33,409 nucleotides of DNA from an uncultured Lachnospiraceae bacterium (GCA_910584325.1 CAJTZH010000021.1:1-33409), one strand, 5' to 3'. Numbered from the stretch's first letter, positions 16,795 to 25,008 are shown. Translations and numbers: made by a program. The notes: a model not told the origin generated them from the sequence alone.

Positions 16795-18264
16795 CTAATC
16801 CATCTTCTTTGCAGCTTCGCAGCGCGCGTAACTTCTTGTCTGCTCAAACGAATATGCCGCGCGAATCAGCGTTTTTTCCGCAAAACAGTTGCCGATTAAC
16901 TGCAGCCCTATCGGAAGTCCCTTACTATCTGTGCCGCACGGTACGGATATACCCGGAAGTCCCGCGAGATTTACGGAAATCGTATAAATATCTCCAAGAT
17001 ACATCTTAATCGGGTCGGACAGCGATTCGCCAAGTCTTGGCGCCGTCGTCGGCGCTGCCGGTCCTAAGATGATATCATATTTTTCAAATGCCTTATCAAA
17101 CGCCTGCTTAATCAATGCCTTTGTACGCAGCGCTTTCAGATAGTACGCGTCATAATAGCCGGAACTCAACACAAAAGAACCCAGCATGATTCTGCGCTTT
17201 ACCTCCGCGCCAAATCCTTCGGAACGCGTTTTTTTGTACATATGATGAAGACCTTCAAACTCCTTGGCGCGGTAGCCGTATTTCACGCCGTCAAAACGGG
17301 CAAGATTCGAGCTTGCCTCCGCTGACGCGATGACATAATACGCAGGAATCGCATACTCCACAAGGCTTAAATCAAATTCTTCAACAACGGCTCCCTGTTC
17401 TTCCAGTTTCTTTGCCGCCGCAAGAACCGCTTCTTTCACTTCGCTGTCAAGACCGTCTCCGAAATAGTCTCTCGGAATACCAATCTTTAATCCTTTCACA
17501 TCATCTACCAGCGCGGACATAAAATCATAATCGTCTCTTTTGATTGACGTAGAGTCTTTCGGGTCATAAGAAGCTGCTGTCGAAAGAACCGCCGCACAGT
17601 CCGTTACGTCCTTTGCAACCGGTCCAATCTGGTCCAGAGACGAACCGTAGGCAATCAGTCCGTAACGCGAAATCGTCCCGTAAGTCGGCTTCATGCCGGT
17701 AACGCCGCAAAATGAACTCGGCTGGCGAATGGAACCGCCTGTATCTGAACCAAGGGCATACGAACATTCCTCTGCCGCCACTGCCGCCGCAGAACCACCC
17801 GACGAACCACCCGGTACATGCTCCTTATTCCACGGATTTCTTGTAACGCCAAACGCCGATGTTTCCGTAGTACTTCCCATCGCAAATTCATCCATATTGG
17901 TTTTACCGATAATCACAGCTCCCGCTTTTTCAAGATTGAGAACCGCTTCCGACGTATAGGTCGGAACGAAATTTCCCAAAATCTTAGAACTGCATGTTGT
18001 CAGCAGTCCCTTGGTGCACATATTATCCTTAACCGCCACCGGAACACCTGCAAGAGGATTCTTAAGCGCCCCCTCATCAATCAGTTTCTGCACCTCTGCC
18101 GCCCTCTTTAACGCGCCATCTCGGTCAACGGTAACATAACAGTTTAATTCCGCCTCGTTTGCATCAATCTGTTTTAAGGCTGCTTCCACCGCCTCCGTAA
18201 CAGATACTTCCTTCTCTTTTATCTCCCTGCCAAGCTGTACGGCAGTTAAACTCATTAAATTCAT
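16795..18264 (-). CDS. gatA: Asp/Glu-tRNA amidotransferase subunit A
   Basis: Amidase-signature glutaminase of GatCAB. 489 residues. The catalytic triad Ser-cisSer-Lys is visible as the lysine in VAVKDNM (about 79), a serine in GGSSGGSAAAVA (about 155) and the nucleophile in SDTGGSIRQP (about 178). It supplies ammonia to GatB through the internal tunnel. It follows gatC by 15 bases and precedes gatB by 11, with strong ribosome sites at both. Confidence 0.97.
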   Translation of the reverse strand: MNLMSLTAVQLGREIKEKEVSVTEAVEAALKQIDANEAELNCYVTVDRDGALKRAAEVQKLIDEGALKNPLAGVPVAVKDNMCTKGLLTTCSSKILGNFVPTYTSEAVLNLEKAGAVIIGKTNMDEFAMGSTTETSAFGVTRNPWNKEHVPGGSSGGSAAAVAAEECSYALGSDTGGSIRQPSSFCGVTGMKPTYGTISRYGLIAYGSSLDQIGPVAKDVTDCAAVLSTAASYDPKDSTSIKRDDYDFMSALVDDVKGLKIGIPRDYFGDGLDSEVKEAVLAAAKKLEEQGAVVEEFDLSLVEYAIPAYYVIASAEASSNLARFDGVKYGYRAKEFEGLHHMYKKTRSEGFGAEVKRRIMLGSFVLSSGYYDAYYLKALRTKALIKQAFDKAFEKYDIILGPAAPTTAPRLGESLSDPIKMYLGDIYTISVNLAGLPGISVPCGTDSKGLPIGLQLIGNCFAEKTLIRAAYSFEQTRSYARCEAAKKMD

Positions 18265-18279
18265 TTTGTTTTCCTCCCG

Positions 18280-18573
18280 TTACTCTACCGTCTTTGGCAC
18301 CATAAAACTGGAATCTTTGCTTTCCGGCGCATTGGCAAGAATATGTTCGCTGTCGTCGCCGTTGACCACAACATCTTCACGGAACACATTGTTTACCGGG
18401 AACACATGGGACATCGGCTCTACTCCCGCCGTGTCCAGCTCGTTTAAACGGTCTATATAATCAAGCATATTTGCCATATCCTTCTTCGCCTGTTCCTTTT
18501 CCTCGCTTGAGAGTTCAAGCTTTGCAAGAATACCTACATAATCAATGATTTCATCTGTAATTACATTTGCCAT
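18280..18573 (-). CDS. gatC: Asp/Glu-tRNA amidotransferase subunit C
   Basis: 97-residue clamp that wraps around GatA and touches GatB. It has the family's N-terminal helical part (IDYVGILAKLELSSEEKEQ) and the ending in which PMSHVFPVNNVFREDVV lies against GatA. Usual length. AAAGGAG before ATG; 42 bases after aspS. The order gatC-gatA-gatB is the usual Gram-positive one. Confidence 0.96.
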   Translation of the reverse strand: MANVITDEIIDYVGILAKLELSSEEKEQAKKDMANMLDYIDRLNELDTAGVEPMSHVFPVNNVFREDVVVNGDDSEHILANAPESKDSSFMVPKTVE

Positions 18574-18615
18574 CTCAGAAACTCCTTTCAGGGCAGTCCA
18601 TCATCCGCGCGCGCC

Positions 18616-20361
18616 TTAGTCGCGGACTTTGATGTGTACTTCTCTCAACTGCTGTTCCGTCACTTCGTTCGGCGCTCCGCACATAAGATCCTGTGCCGTT
18701 CCGCTCATCGGGAACGCAATCACCTCACGGATATTCTCTTCATTGCGAAGCAGCATAATCATACGGTCAATGCCCGGCGCCATACCGGCATGCGGCGGCG
18801 CGCCGTACTGAAACGCATTATACAGCGCTCCGAATTTGGATTTTAATACTTCCTCGTCATATCCCGCAATTTCAAACGCCTTCACCATAATCTGCATATC
18901 GTGATTACGAACGGCGCCCGAAGAAAGCTCCACGCCGTTGCAGACAATATCGTACTGGTACGCGAGAATATCCAGAGGATTCATGGTATTTAATGCCTCT
19001 AAACCGCCCTGCGGCATAGAGAACGGATTATGCGTAAAACCAATCTGCTTTGTATCCGGGTCTTTCTCAAACATCGGGAAATCATTTACATAGCAGAACC
19101 GGTACGCGTTCTTCTCCAATAAATCAAGCTTTTCGCCCAATTCGTTACGAATCATTCCCGCATAGTAAGCGGCTCTTTCTTCCTTATCCGCCATAAAGAA
19201 AATCGTATCTCCCGCGGCAAGTCCCGCAAGCTCCAGAAACTCTTTCTTCATTTCGTCAGGAATAAACTTGTCAATCGGTCCTTTATATGATAAGTCTTCC
19301 ATAACTTCAAGATAACCAAGTCCGCCCATTCCTATACCTGTGGCAAACTTCAAAAGCTTCTCATGGAAACCTTTTGACATCTCCGCATGTACTTTAATTG
19401 CACGCACCGTCTTTCCGATAAACGGCTTAAACGTACATCTCTGGAAAAATTCCGTCACATCCATAATACGAAGCGGGTTACGAAGGTCCGGCTTATCGGA
19501 ACCGAACTCCAGCATCGCCTGCTTGTAGCTGATAACCGGATAAGGCGCTTTTGTCACCGTAAACCCTTCCGGGGCAAACTTCTCAAACGTTGCCGAAAGT
19601 ACTTCTTCACCCACACGGAATACGTCTTCCTGCGTGGCAAAACTCATCTCAAAATCCAACTGGTAAAACTCTCCCGGCGAACGGTCCGCTCTGGCGTCCT
19701 CGTCACGGAAACACGGCGCAACCTGAAAATACTTATCAAATCCCGACACCATCAAAAGCTGTTTATACTGCTGCGGCGCCTGCGGCAGCGCGTAAAATTT
19801 ACCCTTATATTTTCTCGACGGAACAATATAATCTCTTGCACCTTCCGGTGAAGACGCGCAGAGAATCGGCGTCTGAATTTCCAAAAATCCAAGCTCCGTC
19901 ATTTTCTGACGCAGAAACGCGATGACCTGTGAACGGAAAATAATGTTGTCCTTCACTTTCTGATTTCTCAGGTCAAGATAACGGTATTTAAGACGAACAT
20001 CCTCGCGAACCTCCTTGGAAGTCGTAACCTCAAACGGAAGATTTGTGTACACCTGTCCGAGCATCTCAATCCTGTGCGCCTCTAATTCAATGGTTCCTGA
20101 CGGAATCTTCGGGTTGTATGTGTCCTCATCCCTCTTTTCCATCACGCCCTCAATCGAAATACACTCTTCCTTCTTAATACCTTTTAAAAGTTCCGGCTCA
20201 CGGATAACCACCTGTAACACACCGTACATATCCCTTAAATCAATAAAAGACACGCCGCCGTGGTCACGGATATTCTCCACCCATCCCGCTACCTTTAACG
20301 TACTTTTGATATCCTCTTCGCTTACATTGTTTAATGTTCTGTCTCTGTAACTGTTTGACAT
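18616..20361 (-). CDS. aspS: Aspartyl-tRNA synthetase, probably non-discriminating
   Basis: Class IIb synthetase of bacterial type. 581 residues with an N-terminal anticodon OB-fold, the bacterial GAD insertion (about 290-420) and motif 3 near the end (HAGMAPGIDRMIMLL). The anticodon-binding loop reads RDHGG, with His34 where the discriminating E. coli enzyme has Leu. This His is the residue associated with enzymes that also charge tRNA-Asn. With gatCAB immediately downstream, it likely makes Asp-tRNA-Asn for amidation as well as Asp-tRNA-Asp. ATG with AAGGAG; preceded by a T-box leader. Confidence 0.95.
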   Translation of the reverse strand: MSNSYRDRTLNNVSEEDIKSTLKVAGWVENIRDHGGVSFIDLRDMYGVLQVVIREPELLKGIKKEECISIEGVMEKRDEDTYNPKIPSGTIELEAHRIEMLGQVYTNLPFEVTTSKEVREDVRLKYRYLDLRNQKVKDNIIFRSQVIAFLRQKMTELGFLEIQTPILCASSPEGARDYIVPSRKYKGKFYALPQAPQQYKQLLMVSGFDKYFQVAPCFRDEDARADRSPGEFYQLDFEMSFATQEDVFRVGEEVLSATFEKFAPEGFTVTKAPYPVISYKQAMLEFGSDKPDLRNPLRIMDVTEFFQRCTFKPFIGKTVRAIKVHAEMSKGFHEKLLKFATGIGMGGLGYLEVMEDLSYKGPIDKFIPDEMKKEFLELAGLAAGDTIFFMADKEERAAYYAGMIRNELGEKLDLLEKNAYRFCYVNDFPMFEKDPDTKQIGFTHNPFSMPQGGLEALNTMNPLDILAYQYDIVCNGVELSSGAVRNHDMQIMVKAFEIAGYDEEVLKSKFGALYNAFQYGAPPHAGMAPGIDRMIMLLRNEENIREVIAFPMSGTAQDLMCGAPNEVTEQQLREVHIKVRD

Positions 20362-20643
20362 AGTTTCCGCTCCTTTTAATGAAATGAAAAATCCCCGGAA
20401 TACAGTCTTTTTGTATTCCGGGGCGAATAAACAATCCTATCCGCGGTACCACCCGCATTAGATATTCAACATATCTCTCTCTTACACATAACGCGTGTCA
20501 ACGGACAAACCTACTGTTGTTTCAGAGTGTCTGCTCCGGAGTGTTCCCACTGCCTTCCTTCTCTGACGCGCTCTCAGTCGGCGGCTGCGTCTTCCTGTCG
20601 AGGGTGTTGGTTTAGAGTCTCCTTCCCTGCATTTAAACGATAT
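20362..20643 (-). promoter_or_regulatory. T-box riboswitch upstream of aspS-gatCAB
   Basis: The minus-strand leader holds the T-box core GGGTGGTACCGCG (20442-20454), which reads the tRNA acceptor end, followed by an intrinsic terminator (20393-20423) and the aspS ribosome site. Stem I appears to run from about 20630 to 20532. GGAG (20619-20622) pairs with CTCC (20538-20541), and the K-turn-like GGGAA precedes it. The three bases before the A-CTCC pattern, where known T-boxes place the specifier, are AAC (20543-20545, Asn). They overlap GAA (20544-20546, Glu). Uncharged tRNA should favour read-through into the operon. An alternative GAC (Asp) at 20529-20531 cannot be excluded by eye. Confidence 0.9.
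20393..20423 (-). terminator. T-box attenuator terminator
   Basis: Perfect 11-bp stem, CCCCGGAATAC (20413-20423, minus strand) with GTATTCCGGGG (20393-20403), followed on the minus strand by ATTTTTC. It competes with the antiterminator formed around the T-box sequence at 20442-20454. Confidence 0.92.
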
Positions 20644-20649
20644 AGATTT

Positions 20650-20678
20650 ATGTTAGCACATCCATTTTAGGAATGCAA
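20650..20678 (-). promoter_or_regulatory. Promoter of the T-box-aspS transcript
   Basis: On the minus strand TTGCAT (20673-20678), a 17-bp spacer and TAACAT (20650-20655), preceded by TGC, which makes an extended -10. This puts the mRNA start near 20643, just before Stem I. Confidence 0.6.
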
Positions 20679-20716
20679 GAGGGAAAATGAAAAAAACAAT
20701 CTTCTTGTGAAAAAGT

Positions 20717-21634
20717 TTATCCGACATATCCCTTCTCAATCTCCCTGACGCGCTCCAGAAGAAATTTGTTTTCCGGAACATACAGTCCATGCTTCTTTGC
20801 AAGCGCAATCACCGTTCCCGCAAACAACTCCACCTCGGACGCTCTTTTGTTAATCCGGTCCTGTCCCATAGACGGCGTGCCCTCAGGTTTCAGCGTTTTG
20901 ATAACCTCGATGTAATCGTTTAAGTCTTTTTCCGAAAGCGCGACGCCTTCTGCATTTGCCAGAGCAATCACTTCCCGCATTGCCGCAATCAGCGTTCTGT
21001 TGGCAGCTCCACGGCTTAACGCGCCGCTGTAAGTCGTTTGGTAAACCATGCAGGTCTGGTTGATTCCTACGTTTAACATAAACTTTCCCCACATACGGTA
21101 CAAAATGTCTTCCTCATGGATATACGGCAGCCTGATGGCTTCAAAGAACCGTACCAGCGCGTCAAACCGCTCCGGGTCACAATCCTTTGTCTTTCCGATA
21201 TGAAGATTTCCCATTCTTGTATAATTTAAGACGTTTGCAAATTTCATCGCGTCCATACCCTGCGCCACGGTATATACAATCTTCTCCATACCGTATCTTG
21301 CGCCGATAATCTCTTCGCTGGAAATACCGTTTAATACGGAAATAATTGTCGTATTCTCACCGACACAATTTTTCATCACCTCTAACGCCTCGTGAAGTCC
21401 CGTATACTTCACTGCCACAATCACTAAATCAACCGGTTTCGCCTCGCTATCCGCCACAATGCGAAATTGTTGTTTTTCCCCATTGCAGGTAACGACGGCA
21501 TCTTTATATTTTTCTGCCCTCATCTCATCCATAACAAAACAAACCGCGTCGTTTTTGCACTGCTTTCTGATATGAGAACCATACAGAACCCCCAGCGCCC
21601 CCATTCCTATTATTGCCGTGTCTTTGATTTCCAT
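20717..21634 (-). CDS. 2-dehydropantoate 2-reductase-family protein (PanE/ApbA)
   Basis: NADPH-dependent ketopantoate reductase fold, 305 residues. The Rossmann motif IGMGALGVLYG is at about 9-19. The catalytic lysine and asparagine lie in WGKFMLNVGINQ (near 182-193), and the C-terminal helical domain has RASEVELFAGTVIALAKKHG. These residues suggest an active reductase of 2-keto acids. No panB, panC or panD is nearby, so it may serve pantothenate synthesis from a distant locus or act on another ketoacid. It starts 16 bases after a degenerate small gene and probably closes the acyltransferase-fliB-nudC unit. Confidence 0.88.
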   Translation of the reverse strand: MEIKDTAIIGMGALGVLYGSHIRKQCKNDAVCFVMDEMRAEKYKDAVVTCNGEKQQFRIVADSEAKPVDLVIVAVKYTGLHEALEVMKNCVGENTTIISVLNGISSEEIIGARYGMEKIVYTVAQGMDAMKFANVLNYTRMGNLHIGKTKDCDPERFDALVRFFEAIRLPYIHEEDILYRMWGKFMLNVGINQTCMVYQTTYSGALSRGAANRTLIAAMREVIALANAEGVALSEKDLNDYIEVIKTLKPEGTPSMGQDRINKRASEVELFAGTVIALAKKHGLYVPENKFLLERVREIEKGYVG

Positions 21635-21650
21635 TACCTATTCCTCCCTT

Positions 21651-21886
21651 TTAATATGCATCAATACTACAGCCCCTGCTCCCGCAGTGCCCGGAGAACA
21701 AATAAATTCTTTCGATACCGTTCCAGAAAACAACCGCTTCCGTCAAAATACAAAGCAGTGTACCCACAATCCAGAATCTTGTCCGGATATATAACGAACC
21801 GGCAGGCAGTGTCCCGGACCATCCCAGTAATGTATAAATAACACTGCGTACAATATTCTCACAAGAACATTACATACTTTTCTCAT
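21651..21886 (-). pseudogene. Frameshifted small membrane-protein gene
   Basis: An ATG at 21886 has AGGAG eight bases upstream, inside the nudC end, and reads MRKVCNVLVRILYAVLF before leaving for a frame that stops at 21743. In the next frame, open from about 21858 to a TAA at 21651, the sequence continues IYTLLGWSGTLPAG and then TRFWIVGTLLCILTEAVVFW. That is a convincing membrane-helix pattern. Joining the two needs a change of one base near 21838-21850 and gives about 78 residues. The placement (start coupled to nudC, stop 16 bases before panE) fits a former operon gene. It could also be a sequencing error or two unrelated reading frames. Confidence 0.45.
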
Positions 21887-22754
21887 GCAGCTTTCTCCTC
21901 CGTTCCTTAAACACGTTCATCATTTCTTCCGTCAGACTTAAGCCCTCATGATAGTCAGGCATATCCCTGTAGTCCATCCATTCCGCTACAGACAACTCCT
22001 GTTCGTCCATCCTGATTGTCCCGTCGCCGTCCAGCTCGCAAAAATATCCCAGCAGCAGATTCCCGTCAAATCCCCATGGCTGGCTTTTATAATAGGAAAT
22101 GTTGCAAACTTTAACGCCGGTTTCCTCCATCACCTCACGCGCCACCGTCTCCTCCAGAGTTTCGCCGATTTCCGTAAATCCTGCAATCAATGCGTACCGT
22201 TTATATTCTCTGCCTGCATATTTGGTCATCAAAATCCGGTCGCCGTCCGTCACCGCCACAATCACTGCCGGCGCAATTTTAGGAAATATCATATTGCCAC
22301 AGTCCAAACAGCGCATCATACGCTCTTTTTTATCATGTGCAAGCCGTTTTCCACAAACGCCGCAGAATCTGTTCGCACGATACCACACAAACAAATGCCA
22401 CGCCGTTGCTCCTGCAAGAACCTGTTTCATCGGTCCTCTCCTGCGCAGTTCAAACATACTGCAGAACTCATATTTATCCTGTAACTGCGCAGCGTTCTCA
22501 GCCACAGAACTATATATATCAGGAAGGAAGTAAGACCTTGCGTCCAAAGAAAACAGATACCTGCACTCCGGGAGCTCCAGACGTTCTTTCGCACACAGTT
22601 CCCGCAATTCCCCATATGTCATAAACTCCGTATGCGCTTCGTCCTTTCCGCATAAAATCTTACGTTCGCAAAAAAACATTACATAATCTGTACATTCCGC
22701 CTTTTTCTCCCTATACTGATTGTCCAAATGTTTCGGACCAATATCCTGTATCAT
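21870..22754 (-). CDS. nudC: NADH pyrophosphatase (NudC-type Nudix hydrolase)
   Basis: Hydrolyses NAD(H) to NMN(H) and AMP; E. coli NudC also removes NAD caps from RNA. 294 residues. The N-terminal domain is followed by a zinc ribbon with Cys131, Cys134, Cys149 and Cys152. The Nudix box is at 192-214 (GETLEETVAREVMEETG), and SQPWGF (224-229) is the NudC-specific motif behind it. All catalytic Glu residues are present. ATG with AGAGGTG seven bases upstream; its end overlaps the start of the degenerate small gene by 17 bases. Confidence 0.93.
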   Translation of the reverse strand: MIQDIGPKHLDNQYREKKAECTDYVMFFCERKILCGKDEAHTEFMTYGELRELCAKERLELPECRYLFSLDARSYFLPDIYSSVAENAAQLQDKYEFCSMFELRRRGPMKQVLAGATAWHLFVWYRANRFCGVCGKRLAHDKKERMMRCLDCGNMIFPKIAPAVIVAVTDGDRILMTKYAGREYKRYALIAGFTEIGETLEETVAREVMEETGVKVCNISYYKSQPWGFDGNLLLGYFCELDGDGTIRMDEQELSVAEWMDYRDMPDYHEGLSLTEEMMNVFKERRRKLHEKSM

Positions 22755-22773
22755 GCCAACACCTCTTTATCGT

Positions 22774-23877
22774 CTATTTTCCCAGCAAAAAAGCCATATA
22801 GCCCCATTCCCATACAAGACTTTCAAAACTGTTTTCCATGTATTCATAAATATCCTCTTCATCATATCCCATCATGCGGGAGACAATAACCATATACTCC
22901 CTTACCATATTATAATGAAGCAGCACTCCCTGCGAACGCCATTTCAGATAAATCCCATGACATACCGCCGCGTATTCCATCGAAATCCACTGCATTTTCA
23001 CAACCATACTCAAAAGGTCCCCATCAGGAATCAATAGGTTGGTAAACAGCTCAGAAAGAAGAAACTTGCGAAGAAGCGGCATAAACGCTTCCAGCTCTTC
23101 CTCAAATTTCCTATACTGCACGTCAGACTTCTCCGGCTGCACTGTTTTTGATATTTGTTCAATATATTCAGTATACAATCCTTCTCTTCGATAATTCTCC
23201 ACAATATCAAGCCACAATTCACAGCGCTCGTTTAATGTCGCAAGAACTGTATCTTCTCTTTCTTCTACCGCCGTATACAGCTCTCTTTGAAACTGCTTAT
23301 CAAAATACTGCGCCAGATATTGTTCCAGTATCGTTTCATCCCCATACTGTTCATAAAGGTCGGACAGCACAAAATATCCCATTAAAAAGGCTGTCGTAAC
23401 GGAATATTGTTTATTCGCAATAAAATTCATCAAAAGGGCGCGGAGCGCAAAAAGCGGCTCTTCTTCCCCATTGCATTCATTATCCATGAAATCGTTGACA
23501 TCCTGCTTATCCCATAAATCAATTACCGCAGGACAGCAGGAAACAAGCGAATACTCCTGTCTGTTTCCAAAGTCATGCACCTGCCTTGGAAATGTATGGC
23601 ACGTTTCGGATAACACAGTTTCACCGTATAAACCAACCAGCGAGCAAAGCTGTTTCTCATCTAAAAACGGGCAAACTCCTTGACCGTTCAGACAAATCAC
23701 ATCCACTCCGTCTTCACTTTTTACATAAGAAGAAAGTGGTTTTCCCTCAAATCTCTTTACTTCCCAATCATTTTTTGTTTCGCCGTCCACCGCTATCTTC
23801 CACTGCATACAGCATGTCAGCGGACATTTATCGGCAATACAGCAAAACCCATCATAAAAGCTCTGCTTTTTCTTCAT
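22774..23877 (-). CDS. fliB: Flagellin lysine-N-methylase FliB
   Basis: Family of the enzyme that methylates surface lysines of flagellin. The family's Cys pattern is present: C-C near residues 12-13, CPLTCC at 18-23, CPFLDEKQLC near 69-78, SETCHTFPR and VSCCPAV. It probably binds a metal cluster. I start at ATG 23877 (367 residues) rather than the TTG at 23898, because the motif FYDGFCC lies close behind and the purine-rich AGAAGG is upstream. It overlaps the acyltransferase end by 26 bases. No flagellar structural gene is in the window. Confidence 0.87.
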   Translation of the reverse strand: MKKKQSFYDGFCCIADKCPLTCCMQWKIAVDGETKNDWEVKRFEGKPLSSYVKSEDGVDVICLNGQGVCPFLDEKQLCSLVGLYGETVLSETCHTFPRQVHDFGNRQEYSLVSCCPAVIDLWDKQDVNDFMDNECNGEEEPLFALRALLMNFIANKQYSVTTAFLMGYFVLSDLYEQYGDETILEQYLAQYFDKQFQRELYTAVEEREDTVLATLNERCELWLDIVENYRREGLYTEYIEQISKTVQPEKSDVQYRKFEEELEAFMPLLRKFLLSELFTNLLIPDGDLLSMVVKMQWISMEYAAVCHGIYLKWRSQGVLLHYNMVREYMVIVSRMMGYDEEDIYEYMENSFESLVWEWGYMAFLLGK

Positions 23878-24937
23878 CGTCACGTTTCCTTCTTTCAAAA
23901 CACTTTATCATCAATCCGCTGATATTGACAGTAACAGGATAAACAACCTCGGCAAGCAGCAGCGAAATGGTAAATACAAGCACTACTCTTGCCGGAAATA
24001 CCCACCAATACTGTGACGGCGCATTATGAAGGATAAACACTTTATTCGCGAAAGCGTCCGCAATACTTGATAACAGATAAATATGCAGCGCACGCTTAGA
24101 AACGTGTATAAAAATCTTTCTGAATATCTTCGTATGAATTTCTATCTGATACAGCAGCATAAACAGGAAAAATGTTATGCCCGCCACAAAGAAATCGGAA
24201 TATCCGCCGCCGATTCCGTCGTAAAAATCTCCGCCTGCGGCGCTGATATAACTCATCAGTCCCTTGACGATGCTTAATACAATCACGCCAAGCGCACATG
24301 CAAATCCATTCAGCCGGAACTGATACTTTCTGAGTATCCACCCCAGATAATAATACGCAACAGGCCATAACGAAACAAAATAATTCGGAATCACATTGAT
24401 GACAAATCCGTTAATAACAATATCATTTAACAAAGACGGCAGAAACACAATAAAAATAAAGGTAACCGCCAGTGTATAATGATACTTTGCATTTTTTTCC
24501 CATCCAAACATCTGATTGATAAACGGACATAACAGAAAAAGACCGATATACATTTCAATATACCACGCATAATCAGCTCCTTTATAATCAAAAAACAGCG
24601 ACGCCCATTCCCAGACGTTCTTTTCTGTTCCAAGACAAAACTGTCTGAAAAAAATACACAAAAAAGAAATAAAAATCCATGCTGTCAGTATCGGCACGAT
24701 TCCCCTATAAAATTTCCCCGATAACTGCGCCTGCGCTTTCAGATATCCCGTCAGCATGATAAACACCGGCACGCACACAAACGTAAACCAGCGTACAATA
24801 TCGGCAGCCAGCATTTCCATACCTTTTTGCGGGCGGCTGTAAAATCCGTTATGATAAAATACATGAACGCCTATAATGCAAAGCAGCGCAACACAACGCA
24901 CAACGTCAAGTCCCATGCTTCTATTTTCATCTTTCAT
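23852..24937 (-). CDS. Acyltransferase-3 family membrane protein
   Basis: 361 residues with about ten hydrophobic helices, the layout of O-acyltransferases that acetylate cell-surface sugars or other polymers. The first helix has GLDVVRCVALLCIIGVHVFYH, matching the family's Arg and His near the N-terminus; FVCVPVFIMLTGYL follows. The acceptor cannot be read from sequence. It is the first gene of the unit that continues with fliB, and a surface glycan or flagellar glycan would be natural targets (inference). ATG with AAGGA close upstream. Confidence 0.88.
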   Translation of the reverse strand: MKDENRSMGLDVVRCVALLCIIGVHVFYHNGFYSRPQKGMEMLAADIVRWFTFVCVPVFIMLTGYLKAQAQLSGKFYRGIVPILTAWIFISFLCIFFRQFCLGTEKNVWEWASLFFDYKGADYAWYIEMYIGLFLLCPFINQMFGWEKNAKYHYTLAVTFIFIVFLPSLLNDIVINGFVINVIPNYFVSLWPVAYYYLGWILRKYQFRLNGFACALGVIVLSIVKGLMSYISAAGGDFYDGIGGGYSDFFVAGITFFLFMLLYQIEIHTKIFRKIFIHVSKRALHIYLLSSIADAFANKVFILHNAPSQYWWVFPARVVLVFTISLLLAEVVYPVTVNISGLMIKCFERRKRDDEEKAELL

Positions 24938-24964
24938 TCGTCCTTTAAACTCCTTATCTTTCTA

Positions 24965-25008
24965 ATGATTAGCATATCATGAATCCTTCGGGTTTCATGA
25001 TTAGTATA
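24965..25008 (-). promoter_or_regulatory. Extended -10 promoter with palindrome and direct repeats at the acyltransferase operon
   Basis: On the minus strand TGGTATACT gives an extended -10 (TATACT at 25003-25008) without a good -35. At the expected start lies ATCATGAA (24994-25001) paired with TTCATGAT (24976-24983), with an inner CC/GG and a UUCG-type loop on the plus strand. CTAATCAT is repeated at 24997-25004 and 24965-24972, exactly 32 bp apart. It may be a repressor operator or a 5'-end protective hairpin. Confidence 0.45.

Noticed and set aside
20529..20531. GAC as the T-box specifier (Asp)
   Set aside because: It would leave a Stem I of only about 40 bases (CAGAG/CTCTG), and the upstream 5' motif GGGAAGGAG would go unexplained. 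Not fully excluded.
23878..23898. TTG start of fliB seven codons upstream
   Set aside because: Possible, but ATG 23877 is nearer the first conserved motif. TTG at 23898 has no better ribosome site.
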